Below the pieces are notes generated by a model. The model did no database searches. It saw only the letters and a list, made by a program, of their open reading frames with translations, and was not told the origin of the DNA. A stretch of 64,000 nucleotides of DNA from JBGPTK01 sp963797765 (GTDB lineage: Bacteria > Acidobacteriota > Terriglobia > Acidiferrales > UBA7541). The stretch spans positions 620,001-684,000 of the forward strand of contig CAWCQU010000002.1 of NCBI GenBank assembly GCA_963797765.1, read 5' to 3'. Below are positions 1 to 9,574 of this stretch, one piece after another; the stretch's first letter is position 1; every line of letters starts with the position of its first letter. Both the position numbers and the translations under genes were made by a program.

Positions 1-649
1 CATCAATGCGGCGCTCGAACCATTCGACGACCAAACCGATCAGCAGGCCGACGGCGATTCCCACGGCGATGAGATAACTGAGGCGAAGCGCGCCCTCCGG
101 CATCGATGGAGTGCGGCCGCTGACGACCATGCCGATTCCGAATTCGAGCGCGAGAAGTCCAGTGGCATCGTTGACCAGGCTTTCGCCTTCCAAAATAGCC
201 ACGATGCGCTGCGGCAGGCCGACGCGTTTTGCGATGGAGGTGGCGGCGATGGCGTCCGTGGTGGCAACCACCGCGCCCAGAACGAAGCCGAGTTGCCAAT
301 TGAAACCGGGGAACACCCATGGAGCTGTCCAGGCCACTCCGCGCACGGTGAACACCACAAGCCCAATCGCGAGAAACGAGATGCTGAGCAAATTGAATTT
401 GAATTCGCGCCAGGAGGTAAGCCAGGCAGCGGAGTACAGCAAGGGAGGCAGGACTACCAGAAAAATTACGTCGGGATTGAGCGTGATTTTGGGGATTCTG
501 GGAAACAGGCTGAGAAACAGTCCGGCGATCACCAGGACAATCGGATAAGGAGTTTGCAGCTTGCGTGCGAGCACCGCGAACATCACGACGAACGTCAGCA
601 GCACGATGAAAACAATTTCGACTGCGTGGATTCCGCCGCTTTCTAGCAT
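1..649 (-). CDS. Na+/H+ antiporter, CPA1/NhaP type (partial)
   Basis: The minus strand is open from an ATG at 649 to the window edge, giving about 216 residues without a stop; the C-terminal part lies outside. The peptide is highly hydrophobic with several membrane segments. It carries the CPA1 exchanger core motifs TTDAIAATSI and GESLVNDATGL, whose acidic residues take part in cation/proton exchange. It should sit in the inner membrane and exchange Na+ or K+ for protons. It is transcribed away from the 16S gene, so the two units are divergent. Family is confident; ion specificity cannot be told. Confidence 0.88.
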   Translation of the reverse strand, partial: MLESGGIHAVEIVFIVLLTFVVMFAVLARKLQTPYPIVLVIAGLFLSLFPRIPKITLNPDVIFLVVLPPLLYSAAWLTSWREFKFNLLSISFLAIGLVVFTVRGVAWTAPWVFPGFNWQLGFVLGAVVATTDAIAATSIAKRVGLPQRIVAILEGESLVNDATGLLALEFGIGMVVSGRTPSMPEGALRLSYLIAVGIAVGLLIGLVVEWFERRID

Positions 650-870
650 TGGTCTGCTCGCTGCTCGCGATTATTCATAGATAAAACAGTTTATTAGTTG
701 CCTTCCGAGCGAGGGCTTGTGTTGAAGCCGTAAGGTTACCCGAAACGATGGAGATACAAAAGACGGAGAGATGAATGGATCCGGCCCCAACTGCTGAATC
801 GAATGGGGTCGAACGACAATACACGCGAAGTTTTCTTTCATCATTTCCCACAGGGCAAGGAAAGAACGCC

Positions 871-899
871 TTGACAGGGAGGGCTTCCTTCGCTATTAT
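871..899 (+). promoter_or_regulatory. rRNA promoter (-35 TTGACA, 17 bp, -10 TATTAT)
   Basis: TTGACA at 871-876 and TATTAT at 894-899 are separated by exactly 17 bp, a near-consensus housekeeping promoter. Transcription would begin near 906, about 260 nt before mature 16S, which is a normal rRNA leader length. Confidence 0.8.
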
Positions 900-996
900 T
901 TCCAATTGCCTGAACACCTTTCTGCTGGACAGAAGGGTTTCCACTGATGGAACTGCCTGAGTGAAGTCCTCTGGAGGGTTCGTTAGATGGGATTCA

Positions 997-1008
997 GCTC
1001 TTTGACAA
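997..1008 (+). promoter_or_regulatory. boxA-like rRNA antitermination site
   Basis: GCTCTTTGACAA matches the rrn boxA consensus (TGCTCTTTAACA) at nearly all positions. It lies in the leader between promoter and 16S, as in known rrn operons, where boxA RNA binds NusB/NusE. It also contains a TTGACA string, but no usable -10 follows at 16-18 bp, so boxA is the better reading. Confidence 0.75.
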
Positions 1009-1121
1009 TTCGGATGAAACATGCCAGAACCCGTTTGGTTCAGCCTTTGTTCCGCTTAACGGCGGAATGAAGGAAATTTGAGAGAACCGAGCGATTCAAA
1101 AATTCGCTCTGAAATGTCTGG

Positions 1122-1146
1122 CCCCGGTGCAAACCCGGGGTTTTTG
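1122..1146 (+). terminator. Terminator-like GC hairpin in the 16S leader
   Basis: CCCCGG (1122-1127) pairs with CCGGGG (1135-1140), followed by TTTTT. It has the form of an intrinsic terminator but lies only about 20 nt before the 16S gene and after boxA. It may be an attenuator overcome by the boxA complex, or a processing signal. Confidence 0.55.
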
Positions 1147-1165
1147 ATTTTCAGGGCAATAGGAT

Positions 1166-2701
<1,536 letters not shown>

Positions 2702-2846
2702 CTAAAGAACAAGACAGTACGGCCTGCTTCGGTTGCAGGCAACGGCTGTCCAGCTTGTCCCTCACGGGGCAGGCGGCTTGGTTTTCTCAAGCCCGACGGG
2801 TTCTGGTAAGTCTCATCCGAAGAGTCAAAGAGAGTTTAGGCTTATG

Positions 2847-2887
2847 AAGGCCCGTTCCGATTTCTCGGAGCGGGCCTTTTTCTTTTC
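2847..2887 (+). terminator. Intrinsic terminator of the 16S unit
   Basis: AAGGCCCG (2847-2854) pairs with CGGGCCTT (2871-2878), with further pairing inside, followed by a T-rich run to 2887. It ends the transcription unit right after 16S, with no room for 23S. Confidence 0.85.
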
Positions 2888-3021
2888 TAGATGGGGTATT
2901 TGTGGGGTTTTCCGCTTCATGAAGCGTTAGGGATGTCCCCGGTCAGTTCTGTCACGCATGTTCCTGTTCACGCACTTCAAGATGCGCAAGCCAGTAAGTC
3001 TGTGCTACCGTCAGCGACGCG

Positions 3022-3516
3022 TTGGGATCCACGGGGACGCCACTCCAGCGTCAAGTCAAAGGGATTTTGACCAAGAAGCAGGCATGGATTGCCCCGGGCC
3101 AACTTCAAGCCCTGATTCCACTGGTGGTATCCCATGATAAGAAGATGAAAGTGTCGGGCGAAGCCCGCTCGCCTTTCAATCTGCAGAAGTCAATCCTCGG
3201 GGATGAACAGAGCCTTCTCAAAATAAACGTTGGTAAGAACGCTGTTCGTAGACTGCTCAGATTGCTGTATCAGGGCGGGGCCTATCAACCACCAGGGGGC
3301 GCTCAAATGAACATAAATATTGCTTACATAAACGAACTGGATGAAAAAGGCCTTCTTAAAGCGTACGTTCGAGGCTGTATTAGGAGGATTACCGAATTTA
3401 TTAGTCTTGATCCCGGGAGTAGTGGCGAACTCGCAAGCCTGCTCATCGACAATCGCTTTATCGACGGCAGGAACCTATTGAAAACAGTTATCTTAAACGC
3501 TTCACATACTCCTTGA
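3022..3516 (+). CDS. Hypothetical protein downstream of 16S
   Basis: An open frame of 164 codons from a TTG at 3022, closed upstream by an in-frame stop at 2995-2997. In-frame ATG alternatives lie at 3145 and 3307. I do not recognise the family. The C-terminal half is mixed hydrophobic/charged and looks protein-like; the first 40 residues are less convincing and there is no clear ribosome binding site. Local GC is lower than in neighbouring genes, which fits acquired DNA. It lies between the 16S terminator and another strong terminator. It could be a decayed gene or a chance frame. Confidence 0.4.
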   Translation: MGSTGTPLQRQVKGILTKKQAWIAPGQLQALIPLVVSHDKKMKVSGEARSPFNLQKSILGDEQSLLKINVGKNAVRRLLRLLYQGGAYQPPGGAQMNINIAYINELDEKGLLKAYVRGCIRRITEFISLDPGSSGELASLLIDNRFIDGRNLLKTVILNASHTP

Positions 3517-3652
3517 CAAGTATTCCCGAGTTTGCTAGCGTATAGGTAGGCTGTAATCTAGCCGAACCATAACAAATGGCCCTACGTGGCCCAAGAGCGA
3601 TTGCCTAGCTGTTTTGATTGGTTGAAAGTTAAGGCGTAAGCTCAATTTAAAG

Positions 3653-3688
3653 AGCCCCCTCTTATTTTTCTAGAGGGGGCTTTTTTTC
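3653..3688 (+). terminator. Strong intrinsic terminator
   Basis: AGCCCCCTC (3653-3661) pairs with GAGGGGGCT (3673-3681), followed by seven T residues. It would stop plus-strand transcription arriving from the 3022 frame or from a small RNA. Confidence 0.85.
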
Positions 3689-3852
3689 TTTGCCATAGCC
3701 CGATAACAGGAAATAGGAACGTGCCGCGATTTGTATCCGTCTTCGGTGGGACCAGAAACACTGTGATTCGCACCACCCCCCTTTTTCATGAGCTAGATTG
3801 CCAGACGACGACCTAAGTTGCATTGTAATTATAAAGCGTTGTGCGACGTTCA

Positions 3853-3881
3853 TTGACAAGCACGAAACACAGGACTAGAGT
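3853..3881 (+). promoter_or_regulatory. Sigma-70 promoter for the exported protein at 3908
   Basis: TTGACA at 3853-3858, a 17-bp spacer and TAGAGT at 3876-3881. The start codon is 27 bp beyond, with GGGGAG as ribosome binding site. Confidence 0.7.
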
Positions 3882-3907
3882 CTGCTCACGGTTCTTGGGG
3901 AGAACCT

Positions 3908-4762
3908 ATGGACTCGCATTCTTCCTTTCTGGTAGGCAGAGAGGAGCGGCGGAAGCTGTGTTTCTGGCGGTCTGGCAGAGTTGTGCGTGGTTGGACCGCA
4001 TCAGCAGCGATTCTGATTTTTGCTGCGGTCGTAGCAGCCGGTCCCAACGATGGCGATCCGTGGAATCAGAAACCCTCCACCGAATGGACGCTCCCCGAAG
4101 TGTTGCGAGTGACGCAGGATTCCCCGTGGGCGCGTTCGCTATCAAATAAGGGCGAGCTGGCGGCGCACCAGCCGGCTCCGAAGATGTCTTTCGATGACTC
4201 TCCCCGTGGCCGTTGGGTGTCCGGGGCGAACGGGCAGTTGATGAACGTCCCCACGCCGGTGCCCGTGCAAACTCCGGAGACTGCGGTCAGTCCTCTGATT
4301 GCCGCTAATTCGAATCTTCGAGATGCGGTGATTCTGTGGTCCTCCTCGGAAACCATTCGCCAGGCCTATTTTCGAATGGCCGCGCTCCAGCATAAGGCCG
4401 ACGAAACCCAATCAAAATCTCTTGAACCGAATTTGGGCGACTATTACAGAATTACCGTGATGGCCTCGCATATTCCTTCAATGCTGGCGAGTTATCGCGG
4501 GCCGCTCGAAATTGCGCTAAAGAAATCGGTGTATTTGAAGACGGACGTGAAGGGTCAGAAGATCCATCCTGCCAGGATTGAGGCCGCGTTGAAAACGGCT
4601 CAGCCGATGATCAATTTTTATTTCCCGCGCATGTTGAACGGCTCGCCCACGATCGATCCTCGGACGCAAGCGATTGAATTCGACTGGACATCCAGGAATG
4701 GCGAGATCAACGTGACGTTTGAGCCGCGCAAGATGCTGCGCAATGGCTGGCCCGATTTGTAA
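3908..4762 (+). CDS. Exported protein of unknown function
   Basis: 284 residues from an ATG preceded by GGGGAGAACCT. The N-terminus has a basic stretch, then a hydrophobic segment (about residues 27-45) that acts as signal peptide or anchor. The mature part opens with a WTLPEVLRVTQDSPWA-like motif that I associate with a recurring exported family in Acidobacteriota; this is from memory. It contains no enzyme motif I recognise. The C-terminal third has FDWTSRNGEINVTFEPRKM, suggesting beta strands. It stands alone between a dedicated promoter and the thioesterase gene. Function unknown. Confidence 0.8.
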   Translation: MDSHSSFLVGREERRKLCFWRSGRVVRGWTASAAILIFAAVVAAGPNDGDPWNQKPSTEWTLPEVLRVTQDSPWARSLSNKGELAAHQPAPKMSFDDSPRGRWVSGANGQLMNVPTPVPVQTPETAVSPLIAANSNLRDAVILWSSSETIRQAYFRMAALQHKADETQSKSLEPNLGDYYRITVMASHIPSMLASYRGPLEIALKKSVYLKTDVKGQKIHPARIEAALKTAQPMINFYFPRMLNGSPTIDPRTQAIEFDWTSRNGEINVTFEPRKMLRNGWPDL

Positions 4763-4920
4763 TCCTTGGTCAGGCCATTTCCAGAATTACCCTTGATTTC
4801 AATCCAGATGATGATTCTCCGCCTAAGCAGAATGCATCTCTGAATGTAGCCGCACTCATGAGAAATTCTTTGTTTCGGCGAAGAGGAAACAAAAGCAAAT
4901 TTGGAGCGTCTCTAGTAATT

Positions 4921-5379
4921 ATGGCGAAACTGAAAACGTTTGAATCGCGCGATCCTCAGTTTGAAACGAAGGTGCGAGAAAGCTTTGAACGCCAGGGATT
5001 GATGAAGCATCTCGGCGCGGAGCTATCCAGACTGCGGCCGGGGCATTGCGAGATTCGAGTTCTCTACCGCAACGAACTTTCTCAGCAACATGGATATTTT
5101 CATGGCGGAGTGACGGGCGCCATCGCCGATAGCGCCTGCGGCTACGCCGCCTTCAGCTTGATGCCACCCGATTGCTCCGTGCTGGCCGTGGAGTACAAGT
5201 TGAATCTGCTGGCACCGGCGGAAGGCGAACTGCTCATCGCGCGGGCGCAAGTAATTCGCTCGGGCCGCACGCTGACCATTTCCCGCGCCGACGTGTTTGC
5301 AGTCAAAAATGGCGTCGAGAGTTTGTGCGCAACATCCCTTTCCACGATCATGGCGCTGGCCGGGAAATCCGACCGCTGA
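4921..5379 (+). CDS. PaaI-family hotdog thioesterase
   Basis: 152 residues, the usual length for a PaaI-type acyl-CoA thioesterase. The central motif QQHGYFHGGVTGAIADSACG matches the family's HGG..D active-site helix, and the strand VEYKLNLLAPAEGELL follows. It should hydrolyse an acyl- or aryl-CoA ester in the cytoplasm; the substrate is not predictable. The start is uncertain: ATG 4921 fits the family, while an in-frame ATG at 4858 would add 21 basic residues. Confidence 0.9.
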   Translation: MAKLKTFESRDPQFETKVRESFERQGLMKHLGAELSRLRPGHCEIRVLYRNELSQQHGYFHGGVTGAIADSACGYAAFSLMPPDCSVLAVEYKLNLLAPAEGELLIARAQVIRSGRTLTISRADVFAVKNGVESLCATSLSTIMALAGKSDR

Positions 5380-5488
5380 CCGAGTCGAGTGAATTTCCCG
5401 ACGAACCGATCGCGCAACTCGCTGGTAATTTCGGTGTTCTATACAGCGTATTCCCGGTTGTAAGGCAAATCCGTTCTGGACGCATTCG

Positions 5489-6400
5489 ATGCTGAGCCGT
5501 TACGGGCACTTATTTCTGTGGGTCTTGGTTGCGCTGGGTTGTTTTGCATTGGTCCGGGGCGTTGCTGTGCGGCGGGCGCTTGCAGGGGGCGGAGCGAATG
5601 GCGATCGATCGGGCTCCATTGCGGTGGGCGGGCGGACTCGCGAGTATATTGTGCATTTGCCGCACGGATACGATGGCAAAACACCGCTGGCGCTGGTTTT
5701 TGTGCTTCATGGCGGCATGCAGAGTCCGGAAAGCGCTGAGCGGATGTCTGGGATGAGCGCAAAGGCGGATCGGGAACATTTCATTGCGGTGTATCCACGA
5801 GGCACGGGGATGCTGCCCACTTGGAATTCCGGAAATTGCTGTGGCGCCGCATTTCGGGACAAAGTAGATGACGTGGGATTCCTGCGCGCGCTGATCGGAA
5901 AGCTAGAACACGATTATTCCGTCGATCCCAAGCGCATTTTCGCGACCGGAATTTCGAATGGCGGAATGATGTCGTACCGGCTGGCGTGCGAACTGTCGGA
6001 CCAAATCGCCGCGATCGCTCCGGTGGAAGGCGCGCAAAACCTAGAATGCCGCCCCTCCACGCCCGTGTCGCTTCTGGTTTTTCATGGCACGGCTGACCGC
6101 CTGGTAGCATTCGATGGCGGCGAAACGAAATATCAGATCGGCCCGAAACGCACGGATAGTTCCGTGGCCAGCGCCGTGGCGTTCTGGGTAAAGCAGGACG
6201 GATGTTCACCAGATCCCGCACAAAGCAAAGTAGCCGAAGTGCGTGTGGAAACCTATTCCGGCTGCCAAGACGGCACCGGAGTGACGCTGTACGCGATTGA
6301 CGGAGGCCGCCACATGTGGCCAGGGAACCCGCTGAGCGGCAATCACGTGCAGGCGACCAACATTCTGTGGGATTTCTTTTCGAAGCACCCCAAACCCTGA
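5489..6400 (+). CDS. PHB depolymerase / LpqC-type esterase
   Basis: 303 residues with an N-terminal hydrophobic export segment. The alpha/beta-hydrolase features are in order: the VFVLHGGMQ oxyanion region, YPRGTG, the nucleophile elbow GISNGG, the acid in HGTADRLV and the histidine in GGRHMWPG. NSGNCCG and the late Cys pair are typical of extracellular esterases of the poly(3-hydroxybutyrate) depolymerase/feruloyl esterase group. It probably cleaves ester bonds of polymers or plant-derived compounds outside the cytoplasm. Exact substrate unknown. Confidence 0.88.
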   Translation: MLSRYGHLFLWVLVALGCFALVRGVAVRRALAGGGANGDRSGSIAVGGRTREYIVHLPHGYDGKTPLALVFVLHGGMQSPESAERMSGMSAKADREHFIAVYPRGTGMLPTWNSGNCCGAAFRDKVDDVGFLRALIGKLEHDYSVDPKRIFATGISNGGMMSYRLACELSDQIAAIAPVEGAQNLECRPSTPVSLLVFHGTADRLVAFDGGETKYQIGPKRTDSSVASAVAFWVKQDGCSPDPAQSKVAEVRVETYSGCQDGTGVTLYAIDGGRHMWPGNPLSGNHVQATNILWDFFSKHPKP

Positions 6401-6497
6401 TCTAAGCGACCCGTTGGCGGCGAGCTCTGATTCGGCGCACAGACTGGCCGTGCCAGCCATTCTCGGGGATAATATTGCGGGTGAGGAAGGTGCAGCT

Positions 6498-6896
6498 ATG
6501 ACGGAAAAAATCAAGAAGAGCGAACAGGAATGGCGCAAGCAATTGACGCCGGAGCAATACTACGTGACGCGAGAAAAAGGCACCGAACCGCCGTTCACCG
6601 GCGAGTTCGCCCGGTCGAAAGCGAAAGGGATTTACAAGTGCGTGTGTTGCGGGCAGCCGCTGTTCAGCTCGGATACGAAATATGAATCGGGCACGGGATG
6701 GCCGAGCTTCTGGAAGCCGCTCGACGAGAACGGCGTGGAAATCGAGCGTGACGTGAGCCACGGGATGGTCCGCACGGAAGCGAAATGCAGCCGCTGCGAT
6801 GCGCACCTGGGACATGTGTTCGAAGACGGGCCGGCACCCACGGGCGAACGATATTGCATGAATTCGGCGGCGTTAAAATTGGAAGAAAAGAAGTAA
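6498..6896 (+). CDS. msrB: Peptide-methionine (R)-S-oxide reductase MsrB
   Basis: 132 residues from ATG 6498, with GAGGAAGG just upstream. It reduces the R epimer of methionine sulfoxide in proteins. Two CxxC zinc motifs (CVCC, CSRC), GTGWPSFW, HLGHVFEDGP and the catalytic RYCMNSAAL are all present. It has no signal peptide, so it is cytoplasmic. It is convergent with the small gene at 6898, with one base between the stops. Confidence 0.97.
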   Translation: MTEKIKKSEQEWRKQLTPEQYYVTREKGTEPPFTGEFARSKAKGIYKCVCCGQPLFSSDTKYESGTGWPSFWKPLDENGVEIERDVSHGMVRTEAKCSRCDAHLGHVFEDGPAPTGERYCMNSAALKLEEKK

Positions 6897-6897
6897 G

Positions 6898-7242
6898 TCA
6901 GCGGACGGTGCGGCGGCGAGTGGAACTGCTTCGATCTGCGGACGGGCCGCGATACATAGTGATTTTTCCGTCGGCAACATTGGCGATGTAACGCCCCTCG
7001 GAAAGAAACTGCATCACTTTTTTCCCGGACCGCGCCATTTGCGCCCATCGTGATTTGGTTTCGGGGTTCTGCTCCAAGCCGCGAATCGGCTTTCCATCAA
7101 ACGTAAAATCCACCTGGCAAAGCTGGCGGCGCGCAGTTTTCCGGACCGTGAAGGATTGCCCGGCCAGTTCGACCGTCTTTTTATTTTCCACCAGCGCTTG
7201 TTTCCAAATGGAAATCAGCGCATCTTCCAATGATTCAGGCAT
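6898..7242 (-). CDS. Conserved hypothetical protein coupled to a methyltransferase
   Basis: 114 residues from ATG 7242 (MPESLEDALISIWKQAL). An in-frame start at 7275 would add 11 residues. The start overlaps the 3' end of the upstream methyltransferase gene by 8 bp, which suggests translational coupling. The protein is soluble with alternating helix and strand, including FTVRKTARRQLCQVDFTFDG. The basic tail RSSSTRRR ends the chain. I do not recognise a domain. Confidence 0.75.
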   Translation of the reverse strand: MPESLEDALISIWKQALVENKKTVELAGQSFTVRKTARRQLCQVDFTFDGKPIRGLEQNPETKSRWAQMARSGKKVMQFLSEGRYIANVADGKITMYRGPSADRSSSTRRRTVR

Positions 7243-8017
7243 TGCCTTTCCGCTTCCGTCCCCAGGACGCCACAAAGTTGATGACGGTGGTCCAGTAAGA
7301 GGGATCGTCGTATCTGTTGTAAAAGTCGTCTAACAATTCCTGGCTGATGCTGCCGGAATCCAGCAGCCGCTGCTGCAGTTCCTCGATGGTTTCGAGCCAC
7401 ATGTTGGCCCACAACGAGCCGCCATTGAAGAATTCCGCGTATCCTTGCGCGCCTACATCTTCAAGGCCCTTCGAAACCAACAGTGCGGGCATTTTCCGGC
7501 CGATGGAATAATCGATCCCCACCGAGACGGACCATTTCAACCAGCCCTGCCAGAATTTTCGCATCGATTCAGGCTCGGCCGCCGTCGCGGGAAGCATGTC
7601 CGGCTCGATCGAAAGAAACACGCCGCCCGGCTTCAGCGCGGAAACCATCCGTTCGACGGCCAGCGCATTATCCGGAAGGTGATGAAGAACGGCGCGCGCG
7701 GTTACCACGTCATACGCATTTTGTTCCAACGGATCTTCCAGGATTTTGAGCCTGCGGACTTCCAGGTTCGGCAGTCGGATGTCATTGAGATATTGGATAT
7801 CGACATCCGTGGCGAGCACTCGGCCTCCGGGGGCGACGCGAACAGCCATCCATTCGGAGATGGTTCCATTGCCGCAGGCCACTTCCATGCATTTCCAGCC
7901 GGGTTGCAGGCCGAGTTCTTCGAGATGACGCCGGTGCGTGGGATCAAGAGCTTGGGAAAGAATGCCAAGGCGCTCGCGCTCTCCCCGCAAGGCGTGAGGC
8001 AAAGTGTAATCAGGCAT
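7235..8017 (-). CDS. Class I SAM-dependent methyltransferase
   Basis: 260 residues from ATG 8017, preceded by AAGGAAAT. SAM-binding motif I is MEVACGNGTISEW, the acidic loop is LATDVD, and ARAVLHHLPD with KPGGVFLSIEPD are motifs II/III of the UbiE/COQ5-like fold. It transfers a methyl group from S-adenosylmethionine to an unidentified small molecule. The following small gene overlaps it by 8 bp, so the pair is an operon. Confidence 0.88.
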   Translation of the reverse strand: MPDYTLPHALRGERERLGILSQALDPTHRRHLEELGLQPGWKCMEVACGNGTISEWMAVRVAPGGRVLATDVDIQYLNDIRLPNLEVRRLKILEDPLEQNAYDVVTARAVLHHLPDNALAVERMVSALKPGGVFLSIEPDMLPATAAEPESMRKFWQGWLKWSVSVGIDYSIGRKMPALLVSKGLEDVGAQGYAEFFNGGSLWANMWLETIEELQQRLLDSGSISQELLDDFYNRYDDPSYWTTVINFVASWGRKRKGNA

Positions 8018-8337
8018 CGATTTGATTTCCTTTGGCCCGGATTTGAAGTTGGATTCTAAAACAATTTGGCGGCAATTGGACAGGCTTCCGGGTGAAATCG
8101 GGCAAACGCGCAGTTGGACGTCCGGCTGGCGCCGGGAATTTGGAGCAATAGTATTGGGAGAAAAACAGGTCCGGCGCGTGTAGAATGCCAAGCTTGGCAT
8201 TTCCACTGGGCGTCCGTGGTTGCGGCCGCGCCAGGAAGCAATCCACGAAAATCGAAACGGCGGGGCTCGCGCGAGAGTCCGTATGCTCCAGCGCTTCAAC
8301 TATGTTTACTAAATTCAGAAAGTCGAGGCTCCCGAAA
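8018..8337. other. Divergent intergenic region
   Basis: 320 bases between the methyltransferase and the cytochrome gene, both transcribed outwards. They must hold promoters for both, but I see no consensus site or coding sequence I can support. Confidence 0.5.
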
Positions 8338-9567
8338 ATGAACAGAGCAAAGCGCGGGCCGCGTCCGGCAGTTCGTGGGACGGCGGCATTGGGATTGGCC
8401 ATTCTCCTGGGGTTTATGTGCGCGCCGCGCATATCGAGTGCGCAGTCGCCTGCGAAAGATGTTCCGGCGGCCCCGCAGGCTTCGGGAGCACCATCAGTTC
8501 CCGCCGCACCACAATCGGCTTCTGCGACGCCGGCTGGGCCCACGGCCGCGGAAAGATTCAAGAATATTCAAGTGTTGAAGGATATTCCCGCCGATTCGCT
8601 GATCCCTTCGATGAATTTTATTTCGGCGTCGCTGGGAGTGGAGTGCGCATTCTGCCACGTAAATCCGTTCGACAAAGACGAGAAACAGGAAAAGGCCACG
8701 GCGCGGGAAATGATCACAATGACTATGGCGATCAATAAGGACAATTTCAAAGGACATCGCGAGGTGACTTGCAACACTTGCCATCGAGGCGCGTCGAAGC
8801 CCGTGGCAATTCCGCTATTCATGGAGGCGAGCGCGACTGCGCCAGCTCCTGAGAAGGCAGCAAACCCGCCGAGCGCAATGGAATCCATGCCCAGTCCGGA
8901 TCAGATCGTCGAGAAATACACGCAATTGATTGGCGGTTTGGATGCCGTAAGCAAACTTGCGACGCGCACCGATCGAGCGACAGTAGAAGGAGGAAGGCTC
9001 AGCGGGACGCTGATGGATTCATTCAAGGCGCCCGGCAAAGCAGTTTCCGTATTGCACACTTCGCAAGGCGATTTCACGGAAGGCACTGAAGGCGTGACTG
9101 CATGGCAGATGAATATGAGGGGCCAGGTGCTAGATCACTCAAGCTCCGAACAGGTTGCCGCGAAGCAGGCCGCAAATTTTACCCGCACGCTGGACATCAA
9201 GAAAAACTTCACGCAGATGCGGCTGGCGAGTAAAGAAAAAGTTGGCGATAGCGATGCATACCAGATTTTCGCGCAGGCGGCCGATGGCTCGGGCCGGGTG
9301 CGGCTCTTCTTCGATGCTCAAAGCGGATTGCTGATCAGGCTGGTGAGCTATGAACAGAGTCCGATGGGAACGCTGCCCACGCAATTTGATTACAGTGATT
9401 ACCGGGAAGTGAACGGCGTGAAAGTGCCGTTTGTGGTGCGCGTTTCGAAGTTAGGGCCGGGAAATGTTTCCACGGAGCATTTTACGGAAATCAAATTCAA
9501 TACAGACGTGGATGACAGCAAATTCGTGAAACCGGCGCCGAAGGCGGCGGCACCCGCGAGTAATTAG
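8338..9567 (+). CDS. Exported c-type cytochrome, reaction-centre cytochrome family
   Basis: 409 residues from ATG 8338 with GAGG upstream. A signal peptide ends near residue 36 (ISSAQ), followed by a Pro/Ala-rich linker. Two haem c motifs follow, CAFCH at residues 103-107 and CNTCH at 145-149, with Met residues between them as possible axial ligands. This layout matches the photosynthetic reaction-centre cytochrome c subunit family, which is common in non-phototrophic Acidobacteriota. The C-terminal 250 residues resemble a lipoprotein-sorting type beta domain (FDYSDYREVNGVKVPF). Probably a periplasmic electron carrier. Confidence 0.87.
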   Translation: MNRAKRGPRPAVRGTAALGLAILLGFMCAPRISSAQSPAKDVPAAPQASGAPSVPAAPQSASATPAGPTAAERFKNIQVLKDIPADSLIPSMNFISASLGVECAFCHVNPFDKDEKQEKATAREMITMTMAINKDNFKGHREVTCNTCHRGASKPVAIPLFMEASATAPAPEKAANPPSAMESMPSPDQIVEKYTQLIGGLDAVSKLATRTDRATVEGGRLSGTLMDSFKAPGKAVSVLHTSQGDFTEGTEGVTAWQMNMRGQVLDHSSSEQVAAKQAANFTRTLDIKKNFTQMRLASKEKVGDSDAYQIFAQAADGSGRVRLFFDAQSGLLIRLVSYEQSPMGTLPTQFDYSDYREVNGVKVPFVVRVSKLGPGNVSTEHFTEIKFNTDVDDSKFVKPAPKAAAPASN

Positions 9568-9574
9568 GCGCGAA

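Larger units (their letters stand above)
3517..3907 (+). other. Intergenic stretch, possible small transcript
   Basis: No protein gene is seen in these 391 bases. They contain a strong terminator (3653-3688) and a clear promoter for the next gene (3853-3881). A TTGACA at 3513-3518 with a weak TAGCGT 17 bp on could start a roughly 140-nt RNA ending at the terminator; this is only a possibility. Confidence 0.35.

Noticed and set aside
1002..1030. TTGACA at 1002 as a second 16S promoter
   Set aside because: No -10 at 16-18 bp; the string belongs to boxA.
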